From: Acanthochlamys bracteata
Lineage: Eukaryota; Streptophyta; Magnoliopsida; Pandanales; Velloziaceae
Assembly (NCBI GenBank): GCA_019914995.1
Contig: CM034139.1
Coordinates: 7,046,461-7,110,460 of the forward strand
Direction of reading: 5' to 3'
Length of the DNA: 64,000 bases
In this document: positions 24,055-36,129 of the stretch, piece after piece
How the letters are laid out: each line of letters opens with the position of its first letter
Position numbering within the stretch: position 1 is the first letter of the stretch
Made by a program: the position numbers and the translations under genes
Notes under the pieces: generated by a model
The model's database searches: none
Seen by the model: only the letters and a program-made list of their open reading frames with translations
What the model was told of the DNA's origin: nothing

Positions 24055-27000
24055 CTACCTATCTAAAAGTCTATCTATGATGGTCTTTCTTGAAGGTATC
24101 TCTTCATTCTGATATTTTTCAGTTCTAATGGCACGAAGGATAACTGAATTTATCTGCTTCCTTAGTCTAGCATTATCTATAAACATGCCTGCTACCGTTT
24201 TCCTGATTTCATCATCTGTGCCAATGGGCTCATCACTATTCATTGGAGCAGATGCCTCAAATGATTGCCAGCTTGCATCTCTACCTAATGCATCATTTAT
24301 GACTTCCTCATCATTGTGAGAGAGGAGCTGTGCCTGCAAAGAAAGAACTGATAAGCAAAAACACAAACAAGGTATCATTGAATTCATTTTTGGGCCTTTC
24401 CCTTTCCAACATAAAACTGAGATGTCTTAAGGTTTATCTGTACAAACAATAACCAAACTGTACAGAAGATATGGCTCTCACAACGTACCTCTGCAACAAG
24501 AAGACTGATTCTATTATCTGACGTGGCTAGGAGTTCTAGCATATCAGACAGAGAAGGTTGCCCTGCAGTGAGTTTGTCTTCTTCTTCTGCAAGGTAATTT
24601 ACACTGCATTCTTCAAGACGATGGCGAAGTACTTCGCACTCACGGAGTAATTTCTTTCTGGCAGAGATTGCAATTCCCCACTTTTGGTTCTGCTTCTGTA
24701 AAGTTTTCTATAAGCAGAACATTAAAGACAAGGAATAAAGACTTAGTCCACCATTTCTTTTGGTAACAACTTATTAACCATGGCAGGAGCAATTCTGAGT
24801 AAAAACTACTAAAAGGATAAGCAAAATAGATTCCTATAGACAGAAAAAGAGATTTAACGATGAGATGACTCATAAACAACTGCAATTTAGCATGCATGGA
24901 AAACTTTATGCAGTTGAGTTATAGCCCATATTGCGAGTTCTGAAGGTTCTGAAAAAAAATTTTGAACAAAAAAAATCCCCATCTAAAGGTTATCCTACAT
25001 GGTAAATGCAGCTGAATTGCCACCATCAGAATTCATCTACATAATGTAACGTAGAGATATTTAGTTTGCCATACAAAAATGACTGGGCAGTTTATAATAC
25101 ATACCTCTATTTCCATTTTCTCCTTCCTTGACTGACTCAAAGCCTCTTTTAGATCTGTTTGAGAGCTTCTGAGAGACTTAACCTCTTTAACAAGAACCTT
25201 AATATCTGCTTTTGATTTCATTTCTACATCTTCTAGCCTTTTCTGAAGTGTTTCTAGTTGCTTTTGTTTAGAGTCCATCTCTTGCAACAAGATTTCCTTC
25301 TCATCACTTGCTGATGTCTTCTCTGATTCTGCACGACTTTTCTCACTCTGACACATGAAAATGAAAAAAATCAAGGGCATAAGTGGTACAGAAAAGTTGA
25401 TCATTGAGCAATAAGCTTGAAATCATACTTCTTGAAACTTGAGCTTTGATTCCATCTCCAAGCACTTCCTACGAAGCTCATCCATATCCCATTGCATTTG
25501 CGTGACTCTTTCCCTTTCAATTACCAAGGCTTGCTGTAAATTCTCCTTACTCTTTTGCTTGGTAGATTCCAACTCTCCCTCTAAATCGTTCACCTTTACG
25601 ATCACAAAGGAGAGAACGATACATGTCAGCCTTGACATATATGAGAGAGAAAGTTTAAATTGTACAAACAAGATAACACAATTACACAGGTAGGAGTTTC
25701 AATTGGGAACTGATAAATAGGTGTTGCTAAATATCTGAATAGAAAACTATGAACTGAGAAAAATGCAACTGCAGATGACTTGCTATCGAAGTTCAGAATG
25801 GTATATAGCACAATCACAGAAGATACGGACAAGCAGTGAAAATTCCGTATCCTTTCATAGCCGAACAGCTAAAACCAGATGTTAAGCTGCTAATACCCTT
25901 AGACTGAGATTTACCTTTGTAGAAAGGTACTCTTTGATGGCAATTTCTTGATTCAATCGAGCTATTAGATCCTCCATATCTGTTCTTGTAGTAGCTAATC
26001 TGTGTTGCATATTTAAAAGAATTCTGTTTAATTTATGATGTTGATCAAGGGGTAGAATGATGTGTTCATCACTCGCGGACTGTAGTCCTGTATTACTGTG
26101 TAATTCAGTGCTACCAGGAACATCCATGGAACCATCTAGAACTGAACTAGAAGCCCCAGGATTTGATAGATCACTACCTCGTGCAGAGCTCAAATCACTT
26201 CCGATGCTTTCATCAGAGAGCTTTCTCGTGTGATGAGAAATCTTTTCATAGTCTTGTTCCAGTTCTTTCATTGAAAGTTTCTCCCTGGATGTATTTCCAT
26301 AATTAATTTCTGTATCTATGCCAAAATTGCCCTTTCTATGAAGACTGTCCCCAAGAAACTCTCCTCGTTGGTCCAACAATGTTTCTTTTCCAAGAAAGCC
26401 ATTTGAAGGTGCTCCTGCTAAATCATTCGAGTCATGAAGAGCAGATAGATTTTCAGAACCTGTTTCTGCAAAATTAAGCTTTCCATGTAGTGGAGTCTCC
26501 AAATCTGATGTTTCATATGTATTATCACTGCCAAAATCTGATGCTACAGATTGAGCTGAAGATCCAACTTTCGACCAATCAGTAATTGAATTAGCAGGGA
26601 GGGGGAGGGAAGAGGTTTTATCAATGGGTCGAGATGACATGCTCATTCCCGTAATGTGTGAACTAACATCCTGAAATGCTGAAAACAATCATATGTAAGC
26701 TAAGGATGCATGGATCAAAATTTTGAAATATCTAAGAAGAAACAATTACTGCACCATTATTGATACAACGATAATAGTATATCTTTGGAAAAGACAAGCC
26801 CATACAGAATCTGCATGGATATGGAGGCGGGAAATGAAGAACAGTAGAGACGGGATTGGCCTCCTAATGCAACCTTGACGAATCTTTTGTTTACTTCTTT
26901 TTCTTTTCAGTGGAAGAATGCGGATGACAAAAAACACGAAATTTTCTAACTCCAAATCTCAAAGAAAAGGCACTTACATGACCTTGCTGCAGCTTCAAGC

Positions 27001-29167
27001 TCAAGAAAACCTGCCATAGGAGCACTTCTCGAGATGTCAATGTCTGAGAGAAGTTTGCCCATCCATTCTTCTAAAGCATGCCTTCTCTGCAAGCAAAAGT
27101 ATTATCCTGAGAGTTACTAGTAAAAAAAAGTTTACATTACTTCATATGAAAAACTCATATTCCTCCCTTTCCTCCACAATAACTCGTCAAATACAGCAAA
27201 CAACATCATCACCACAAACTTAATGGCTAAAATTGTCATACTTAAATGTGAATCAGCAGATGCATTACAACTATGTACTGAATTACTGAATCGAAAATTG
27301 CATCTTTAGCTTTAGATCGCAACCAAAAACATCCATAATAACTACCATACAACAAAACCTTGACAGTACCTGGAGGAACATTTGCGAGATAAATCCACAT
27401 CATTGTACACTATCCTTGAGCAGTAAATATAGCACAATGGAAATAAATATAATTTAATAGTTAGAAGTCAATGATTACCTCTTCCAACAACAAACGGCTC
27501 GAATTTATTCTCAACAAAGCATGTTTAGGCGGGGCTGGAGGAACGATTTTCTTCGGAAATGCCTTTTTAAGCTACAAAAAACTAAATAAAGTAAATACGT
27601 CTAGTAGAGTTAATAAATAAAGTAAAGCAAAGGTCTAGTAGAGTAATTAAATACCATAGATGACAAGTCTGATTGCAAAATTTGAAGGAATCAGCTACAC
27701 ATGGTAAGACTCCAAGACTATTTAAATTACTGCAATCAGAATAGCCATGCGGCCCATGCCACTTTCTTTGGTTCTTTCAAAGGTAAGAACACTTTTTAAC
27801 ACACCAAAATTTTTATTCAACTACTATCATATTCCAAAATTTTTTTAATGTGACCAGTTCATCTTTAGTATTCAAATTCCTCATTCTTACTTCTTGTAGA
27901 AAACATATTGCTGCAAGAAGAACTGAGGAAGAGAAATATGTGCCATATGAAAGAAATTAACCAAAACACCTAGGAATAGAAGATGAAATTGTCCACTTAC
28001 AGCAGAAAACAACTTCAAGAAGTCACTAAATCTTCGAAGCACTGCAAAACTGGTGCTTATTCCATCAGGAGACTGAATGCCAACTAAGATCCTGTAGAAC
28101 TGCACCTTGAGAATGTTAAAATAAAAAAGTGGGGAATTATATATTTCAGAATCAAAGCATTTACACTGCCATGGTTTTTTATAGATACTCCATCAAATCA
28201 CAAAATAACCAGTGTGTGGATACATCAACGATAATGATGAAGTTAAATGAGATTCGATAACCAAGCAGAAAACTCGAACACCTTCGCTAGGTTTTCAGAA
28301 GAAAATGTTGTTGTAGGCAAACATTATTAGTAGAAAAGAGCAGGCTGTTTGTTGGGGGGAAAAAGCTTTAATGGTCTTCTGCTTAGTGCAACTGTCTGGC
28401 AGATGCCAAGCTTAAATCTATATATTACACACAATGATCAGATGATCAGTATATATGTTCTAGGCGATGCAAAAGAGAACTTGTCAGATACTTCCTTTGA
28501 TAAAAAGAAAGCCATATCAGTGAGATTCTTACAATCACAGGGTTCAACAAGCTCTCAGTTGATGCTCCAGCTTCTGGTTGCACTATCCAAGAAGGAATCA
28601 TTACACAATAACTCCAGCCTGTGTGAGGATCATGAGGCCACACAGTATTCCTTCCATCCTACACCCATAAAACAATGCTAACTGCATCATATAATAACAG
28701 CAAAGAAGAAACTAGCCGCAAACTTTGTCCACCACAAACACGCAATCCTTACAATAGACAACAAATTATTCAAGCAAGTTCAATCACAAAACAAGCTCTA
28801 AAATCTCAGCCAAGCAATGCAAAGTATGCTCTCAACTACTAGCTATAAATCTTGAGCACCTAATAAACACCCATTTCATGAATTTATGGTTCGATTCCAT
28901 ATAAAATCTACTCCATGTTCTCAAAAAGCCCAAACTACTCAAAATCAAGTTCAGCGCGCACGATCAAATTCATCTGAACTGAATTGGATCCAACAGTAGA
29001 AATAAGTCAATTAACCAAATCAAATCGTAGCAGCTGAAAAACTTTGTTGTTCGATTGTTGATGAACTTTTTACTCACCCATTTCTTCGGAGCAGGACTCC
29101 AGTCCATCCCGAGAGGCAACGGCGAGGTGCCGTCGTGCCGGTGCTTCGGCGGACTGACCCTCGGCAT
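24055..29167 (-). CDS. EREL1: PX-domain protein, EREX/EREL type (endosomal Rab effector)
   Basis: Matches the Arabidopsis EREX/EREL family, PX proteins that bind phosphoinositides and canonical RAB5 on endosomes. Ten minus-strand exons: 29078-29167, 28533-28658, 28001-28099, 27479-27571, 26978-27086, 25915-26678, 25429-25593, 25105-25347, 24489-24707, 24055-24333; about 728 residues. Residues 1-30 contain [20 protein letters not shown], conserved in the family. The PX domain follows ([48 protein letters not shown]). The middle is Ser-rich and disordered. The last half is coiled coil ([40 protein letters not shown]). The chosen ATG at 29165-29167 is the first in frame. EREL1 rather than EREX or EREL2 is an inference from neighbouring genes. 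Confidence 0.88.
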
Positions 29168-30583
29168 TCGATCTCGATCTCCGATCGATTTAAAACAATC
29201 TGTTATACATAAGAGATGGAGACCAAGATCTCGAAATCGTAATCGAATCAATGAAATTGGACTCGAAGCTTTCGATTGAAGAGAAGAGAATGAGCGAGCG
29301 AGGGAGGGTGAAAGAGGGAAAGGTGAAGGTTCTTATTCTTCTCTCTCTACAGTGACCCCCACCAAACTGTCCAACTAAATAAATATTTGTAAGCGATTAG
29401 TTAAAAAGAATTTTTTTGACAAAAAAAGTATTTAAAATTTTTTAAATGAGTCTTATATATTTTATTTTAAAAAAATAATAATACAATTAATAATAAATTT
29501 TGTAACGTAAATTTTTCTGTAATGTTAAATATTTAAAAAATTTTTATTAAAAATATTAAATAAAAAATAAAATAAACTCATTTTTATATTTTTTAATTTT
29601 TTAAATATTTATAAAATATAAATTAAAAAATATGAACTAAAAAATTAAAAAAAAATTATGAAAAATTTTACAAAACAGCACCCTAGAAAGTAAAATACTT
29701 ATCATAAAAAGTTTTTTTAAATAAAAATTTGTTTAAAATGTTTTTAAAATAAACTTGATTTTTAATCTAAAAAAATAAAAAATTCATATAAACTTTATAT
29801 GATAATAATTCTTTTATAATTTTCAAAATTAAAAAATCTACAAAATAACTATAAAATATTTATTGAAAAAATATAAGGTGCTTATTTGAAACGAAAAGTG
29901 TTCGAAACGTTCATCCAAACATCCTGATAATATTCGTGAGCTGTTGCCCACATAGCTATTGGCAAACGTGAAACACGAACCTTTACATTGATTGAAAAGA
30001 AAACAATGCGTACATACATGAGATAGACATGTTGTTAAAAGTTTAGCTAGCTAGAGTTTGATCAAGTTGATATAGAAGTGTGAGATACTCGTTCAATCTG
30101 TTGATCTTATTAAGCTACCGAACACGATGACGACGGCGGATTGCTTCTAGTCGAACTCGGAGTCCTTGCTGCATTGTTGTTGATGAATGACTTACGACTA
30201 TGCAGCATTTGTTCACTTTGCTATGGGAAGCAAGGGGTTGAAGTTTTCTTCGGACTTGTTCTACTACGGCCATTATGAAAATTTTCTCCTCTAATTTTTT
30301 ATTTATGTTTTTTAATAAAATTTTTAAAATATTTTATAAAATATTTTAAATTTAATAGTATAAAAATTCTACGTCATAAAATTTTTTTATTAATTATTTT
30401 TATTATTTTAAAATAAAAAAAAATCTCATTTTTAAAAAATTATTAAAACATTTTTTTTTTTGAAAAACTTTTTTTTAATAAATACTTCAAATCTTTCCTA
30501 TATCTGGGTCAACTTCATTGTTGGCTGAGAAATCTTGGACGTAGTTCTCAAGATTCCTATTTATCCACAAAATTGGAGTGCGA
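29168..30583. other. PX-gene leader and long AT-rich spacer
   Basis: 29168-29340 is the leader of the PX-domain gene. 29395-29890 is extremely AT-rich and closes with GAAACGTTCATCCAAACATCC, which resembles MITE termini. 30030-30275 is an island of normal composition containing a 52-codon ATG-started minus-strand frame (30115-30273, see findings). 30280-30480 is AT-rich again. No established gene was seen. Confidence 0.45.
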
Positions 30584-30657
30584 GTCTGGGTGGTGTAGTC
30601 GGTTATCACGCTAGTCTCACACACTAGAGGTCCCCGGTTCGAACCCGGGCTCAGACA
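30584..30657 (+). tRNA. tRNA-Val (anticodon CAC)
   Basis: Complete cloverleaf. Acceptor stem GTCTGGG pairs with CTCAGAC (one G-T pair) plus discriminator A. The D arm is GTGTAGTCGGTTATCAC. The anticodon arm is CTAGT-CTCACAC-ACTAG with anticodon CAC, reading the Val codon GUG. The variable loop is AGGTC, and the T arm is CCCGG-TTCGAAC-CCGGG. No intron. A T-run just after the gene (around 30659-30665) serves as a Pol III terminator. It is a single nuclear-type gene standing alone in AT-rich DNA. Confidence 0.95.
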
Positions 30658-30913
30658 ACTTTTTGCTTTTGTATTTTTTCTTTCCAAACATGCTCAAGTA
30701 GATTTAATAAACCACAACATTGTACAATTAACGAAATTGCTACTATAATGCTTAATTTTTTCATCACTTCCACAACAACAACAATGCTAATGCTGTCGAT
30801 GATTTGCGATTATCCTCGTCATAGTATAATCTCATCAAACTGGTTTTCTAACAGACTGGGTAGAATAATAGAGACGGATGGAAAAAGAGATTATAGGAAG
30901 TTAAGATTATTAC

Positions 30914-33443
30914 CTCGCCGACTCTACTTTCTATTGCAGCTTCCAAACACTTCTCTACTCTTAGCCTTTTGCTAGCAGAATCCATCAGGAAATCATCTTT
31001 TCCTTTTGACATATTACTCCCAAAATATCCAAAACGACCTTATTAGCTTCATGTAAAATATGGACAGCAAGAAACAGGTGCAAATGAGATAGATGGTTTA
31101 ATCCTAGTCCTTGTGGGAGTTGCACAAGCAACATACTACTGACCTGGTAAGAATAAGATTCTCGAGAAGTAACTGAAGCATGGTAGATCCCATATTGCAA
31201 TTCTGTGTGCACACACTATGTCGACATGAGCTTGGGCACACTCAACTGTCACTACAGAGTATCCTTTCTCTCTATAGGAGCCTATTAACACCTTTACCAT
31301 CGTCTCTCCCTTACCAGTTTCCGTACTGCTACTAGGTAATGACAATAGAGTTCCCTCAGAATCTGGTTGCATATCAGAGTCTCGATCAGGTAGCATCAGA
31401 TGTGCAACCGGCGCTCTGTATGACTCATAGAACTATCGCAGTCTAGGAAGTGTGTCTTTGCACCTTTATTCTCATCAGCAGTAACTGTTGCCGGTCCAAG
31501 AATGGTAGATAGGTGGTCCTCTATGGTAGCAAGACGATTAGGTCATTAATGAAAGTTGACAAGGACTCATAGATATAGGCTACACATGCAAGAGAAGTAT
31601 TATGGCTCCAAGCATGGGCTTCAACACCATTACAATTCTCTTCAGCAAGGACAGCTTATATCTCAGAGAAAATCCCTGGTCGATTGAGACCAACCATCTC
31701 CATGGGCGTGCACTCAATTGGAGATTCAGCAGCTGCAGCTTCTGCAGAGTTCTCCAGGGATCTGAACCTTCGAAGCAGCACATATGGCCTGACAAAAAAA
31801 AAAAATACAAGTAATGTAAAATCTCTGGTAAAAACCCAAAAAGTACAACAACTGCAATATCAGAAAAATTTTCAGGAATCCTTATATGATAATGCAATAT
31901 CTCTAGAAGTGTTAAGTCCAACAACTGCAAGGTAGGGTAGCTCTATATAGCTGATGGCCTTTTCATCTGTCACCTTGTTGATCTTTTTGCATGGAAGACT
32001 TAAAAAGAAAACATAAAAGTACATCTGATATTAGTTATGAGGCAAAAGTCAATTGTTCAAGTTCCATCATTTTTGCAAACACTAACTGTTTCAAACCTAC
32101 GTTTGTCGCAGCTGTATACCTTCATCTTACCAGAAACTTCAGGTAGAGATCAAGTGCAGATGTAGTGGAAGTACCATAGGAGTTCAATTTTCTGCCAATA
32201 TGTATCGTTTCTAACATTAAAAGCCATCCATAAAGTCATCAATTTCAAGTATGTTGATTTTCTGTGAGTTGATTTTCCATTATGCATTACATGCTCAAAT
32301 TGGTAACTACAGCATAAGTAATGCTAAAGGGTAAGATTGTTCGTCAAAGATGCAAGCTTGTGCAAAACTAGGCCTGCTTCACTAAGCTTTTTCTGTTCAT
32401 TGCATGGCGACATTAGAATCTTCGGCGGCATTGCTGATAGCACTTGCTGCCACTTTCTTGGATAGTGCGCTCTTTTAGGTGCTTGATATTCAAAGCAGCA
32501 TTATCACTTTTTTGAAGGTAACGAGTCATTATCAACTTAAAAGCGTGTAGTCTCATAAAAATGTCCTTTGTGTAGTGTCTAACAACTATATGTATTTGAA
32601 GTCAGCAAGCTACAGAGTCTAGAAACAACAGAATCAGAGATCCAAATCACAAATCAAAAGGTGCAACATTCAATCACGATGTGGAGAATAAATAACTATT
32701 CATTATTTTGTTGGTAAATGTCATAAGTGATAATCATGTTGGTGAAAGAAGTGCCCAACTGCTGCATAACAAGAAGAACAACATAACAAGTTGTCTATAG
32801 GACATTACTGATTTTCCTAGAAAAGCATAACAAAGACAGACAAGCTACGTCTAGGTGGGCTCTGATTATGTAGCAGGTGAACTGGTGTCTAGAGATGCAA
32901 CAGATACAATGGATAAAGACAAGTATCGTACATTCATCGTACCAAATTAGACAAGATAAATAAATAATTGTAGAAAAGAGAATTAAGAAAGATAATTACC
33001 GTCCATGAACCATTTTGGTCCTGCATCATAGCAAATATAGGTCTTCGAAATGAATAAGTCCATATACGTCAACACTTGCAAAACTTCAAGTAGAAGGCCT
33101 TGCTTGTTGAGACTTTCCACCTATCAATGTGATCAACAGCATGACTTACTTCCTCAAAGAAGAAAAAAAACAAAAGTTCTGCAAAAAGCAAGCATGACGT
33201 GATGTTCGTAGTCAAATTATTAAATAACTAAGGAGACTAGTTCCTATTAAAGTTACATTCACCACTGTACATTTCTCACATGCTTCATTGTCGATGCAAA
33301 CCCTGTATTTTCAGATGTTAACAATTCAGTTAATATGCATCATGAAAAATAGGTAGGTAAAGTTGTTCAAACCTTGGTCCATATATGCTCTCGTCAAGGA
33401 TCTCAAACTCACGATCAAAGTAGGGGCAGTAAACTTTTCTCAT
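30914..33443 (-). pseudogene. ACR-like gene (ACT-domain repeat), decayed and 3'-truncated
   Basis: Related to plant ACR proteins of the ACR4/5 type, which carry four ACT domains and are thought to sense amino acids. Three 5' exons are intact in frame: 33373-33443 (starts MRKVYCPYFDREFEIL), 33257-33302 (CIDNEACEKCTVV) and 33000-33120 (VESLNKQGLLLEVLQVLTY to WFMD). The next exon (high end 31998) shows VFHA and then KVTDEKAISYIE in another frame. Segment 31144-31788 keeps MVGLNRPGIFSEI, a TAA at 31656-31658, AVLAEEN, then NRLATIEDHLSTIL, ERRLH, MLPDRDSD, EKGYSVVTVEC and LQYGIYHASVTSRES, separated by frame breaks near 31540, 31400 and 31210. The last recognisable piece is KCLEAAIESRVGE (ending 30914). 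The final ACT domain is missing. Introns are kept, so this is an unprocessed pseudogene. A short one-ACT protein from the 5' exons is possible. Confidence 0.85.
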
Positions 33444-36129
33444 GCTGCAAAAATTCATTAAAAAGAACTGTCTTACATGATTTATATAGCCTCGAATGCT
33501 CATGTGATGTGTTGGTTACTACACATTTCTATCCACTGCTTATTTGCAAAAAATGGGGCATTTGGTAGACCAAAAGTAACTCAGCAAACAATATATAGTG
33601 TAACAGCTGAATTTCCCTTTTTGCATTCTGCTGGTATGCCTTGTATGTAGACTCAGAAGAAATGAATGCAAATATCTTGGAAGCTTTATTTCCCAAGACT
33701 TGGACAGCATTCAAAGACGAAATCATTTTTAGCTTAGATATCAACTTAAACTAAAGTTAAAACCATTTATTTTCTGGAGTAAAAAGCATAATAAGAGTTT
33801 CTATATAGCCTTGGGACATGATTGAGAGCGAGTGACAAGAAATTTGAGCTTTGCGTTGGTTCTTCCACACAACTTCCAAGCTGCAACTTACGAGACTACA
33901 AATCGTTTAATTGATGAAACATGAATCCAACGATTCATTTTCTTCAACAGCCATTCTCCCTGGCTCCTGCACAAACAAAAACAAAAATCGGTGATAAACA
34001 ACTAATTGAATGGGGACGATCTAAGACTATGTAAATCTAATTTGCAAGAAGAATCCAGAGCTAACCAATCGTACACACAAATTTCCTCTTCTTTCAATCT
34101 GTAAGAATCATACCAATGTACAAAGCAATCCACTTCCGCTGCACTTACTGATCCTGTTCTCTAAGAATCTAATTAGTAGATCTCTTCAAGACTTCAACGA
34201 CAATTCATCTAAAACTATTCCACCGTTCCTAAATCATCAAAATCACCGATCATTTAAGCTGAGCAATCTATCTAATAATTCAAAATTTTCATTGAACTTA
34301 TCAGAATTCAAATAATGTCGCGCTAGAAACAATCCATTAACAGATTTACTAACAGATAAAACATACAAGAAAAAAAAAAACAGCACCTATTACAAGCTCG
34401 TAACCTTTCACAACACTCCCCCCCATTTTCCACAAAGAAAGGTTCTACAGAGAGAAAATTCATACCTCGTTCGGTTGCGTTATCTGAAAATTAAACTGAA
34501 TACGAGTAAGAAATCGTTAGATAGATAGACCGTTGTTCTTCTTCTGCTTCCCTTTTAGCAAAACAGAAATAATAATATATGTTTTTCTTCGAGCAAGGAA
34601 AAGGAAAGAGTTTGTGTTGTTATCAAATAGTGCGAAAATCTCGCGGTCTAGGAAATGATTGTAGAAATAAAATTTTTTAAAATAATTTCAAAACACTGTA
34701 GACTCTATGTTTAGAAATAATTATAGAATAAAATTATAAATAAAACATTTTATTATTTTAATAAATTTTACTTTAGGAATAAAATAAATAATCATATTTT
34801 ATATAAAAATATAAAATAAAATAGATGAGTAAAAGCACTGCATAAACATTGCCAACACCAATCCGTTTGGTATTACGTTTGAAAAAAATATAAAAAAAAT
34901 TTATTTAAAAATTAAAAAATATAAAAAATTACTTAATAAAATCTTTTTAATTATATAATAATTATTATTTTTCTAAAAATAAAAAATAAAGTATATTTTT
35001 TATTTAAAATTTTTTTTATTACATCAGCATCTCAAATGCATCCGAATCGGATTATTTTGTATCAACTTTGAACAAGGTGCTACTGTACTCGAAACATCTT
35101 ATACTTATTTAACGCGCTGATTAATTTCTAAGAGTGCGTTTAAAATTACTTATGAAATTAAATTTTTTTAAAATTAAAAATATTTTTTTTTTTTTTAAAA
35201 TAAATTTTATATTTTTATTTTAAAAAATAATAAAAAATATGTAATAAAAAAATTTTATTACGTAAAATTTTCTACACTATATAAATTTTAAATAAATTTT
35301 ATAAATATTTATAAAATATATATTAAAAAATATATAATAAAAAAATTAAAAAATTATTTTTGATTTGCAATATCAAACGCAGCTTAAAATACGTGTTTAT
35401 TTGATGGGATTAAGAAAGCATCACGAGTCATCGGTGTAAACATGTGGTTATGTTTATTGACCACGTGTGTTGATTCTTTCGAAGAAATCTATGCCTTAGA
35501 TAATCGCCGATTTAGATTTACTAGATTTATTTTCCAATAAATATTACCAAAGCAGACGATGATTCACTCACAGCTAAAAATCATGTTTATTTAGTAAGGC
35601 TTCTAACAAGTTAAAATCACTACATGGCTAAAACTTTGCCCATACCTGCAGTGACGCGAGACTACTGAGCTCAGTGTGAAGTTCAGGACGGCGTGCCAGC
35701 ATTGGCATCGCATAGTTATGCACTAATGTACAGTTCACATTCGCAAAATCAGAACTTTAAAACAAATGGCATCACAGCGCTCACCGGGCATTGAATATGT
35801 TGTAACCAACGAAGATAACGTACAAAAATTCAGTATGAAATCAAAACCCACTGATAAGATAAATTCCTGGAGAAGGTTATTCATGAGGGGGAAGAATTAC
35901 TCCTGTTAGGTCTATGAAAAATGCTTACGAACAGATGTACAACAAATGATCGTCACAGAATTACAGAGATATATAATTCCTTTCATATAGCTTTCGGTCG
36001 ATAATAGCTTAAAAGTTCCAAACAGAGAAGCACAAGCCACATGAATGATTTAAATCAACACTCCACAATGCCAAACAAATACTACACACCAAGGACAATA
36101 AACCCCGACTATGAACACAAAAGTTGTTA
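33444..36129. other. ACR-pseudogene upstream region, AT-rich spacer, SNARE 3' flank
   Basis: 33444-34520 would hold the leader and promoter of the former ACR gene; I saw no coding exon there. 34660-35390 is very AT-rich and includes a MITE-like element (35132-35383) and another stretch with GGTATTACGTTTGA near 34869 opposite TCAAATGCATCC near 35031. 35570-36129 is likely the 3' UTR and flank of the VAMP gene. Confidence 0.45.
35132..35383. mobile_element. Putative Tourist-like MITE, AT-rich
   Basis: Left end GAGTGCGTTT preceded by TAA (35129-35131). The right end is AAACGCAGC followed by TTA (35384-35386). The interior is almost wholly A and T with no coding capacity. The termini are an imperfect inverted repeat sharing TGCGTTT. 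The flanking triplets differ by one base, so the target-site duplication is not proven. Confidence 0.4.

Noticed and set aside
29395..29890. AT-rich stretch considered as a replication origin or matrix-attachment region
   Set aside because: Composition alone does not support either; many similar blocks in the window look like degraded MITEs.
30487..30687. Minus-strand open frame containing SRSNRGPLVCETS
   Set aside because: It is the antisense of the tRNA-Val gene; the conserved look comes from the tRNA arms.
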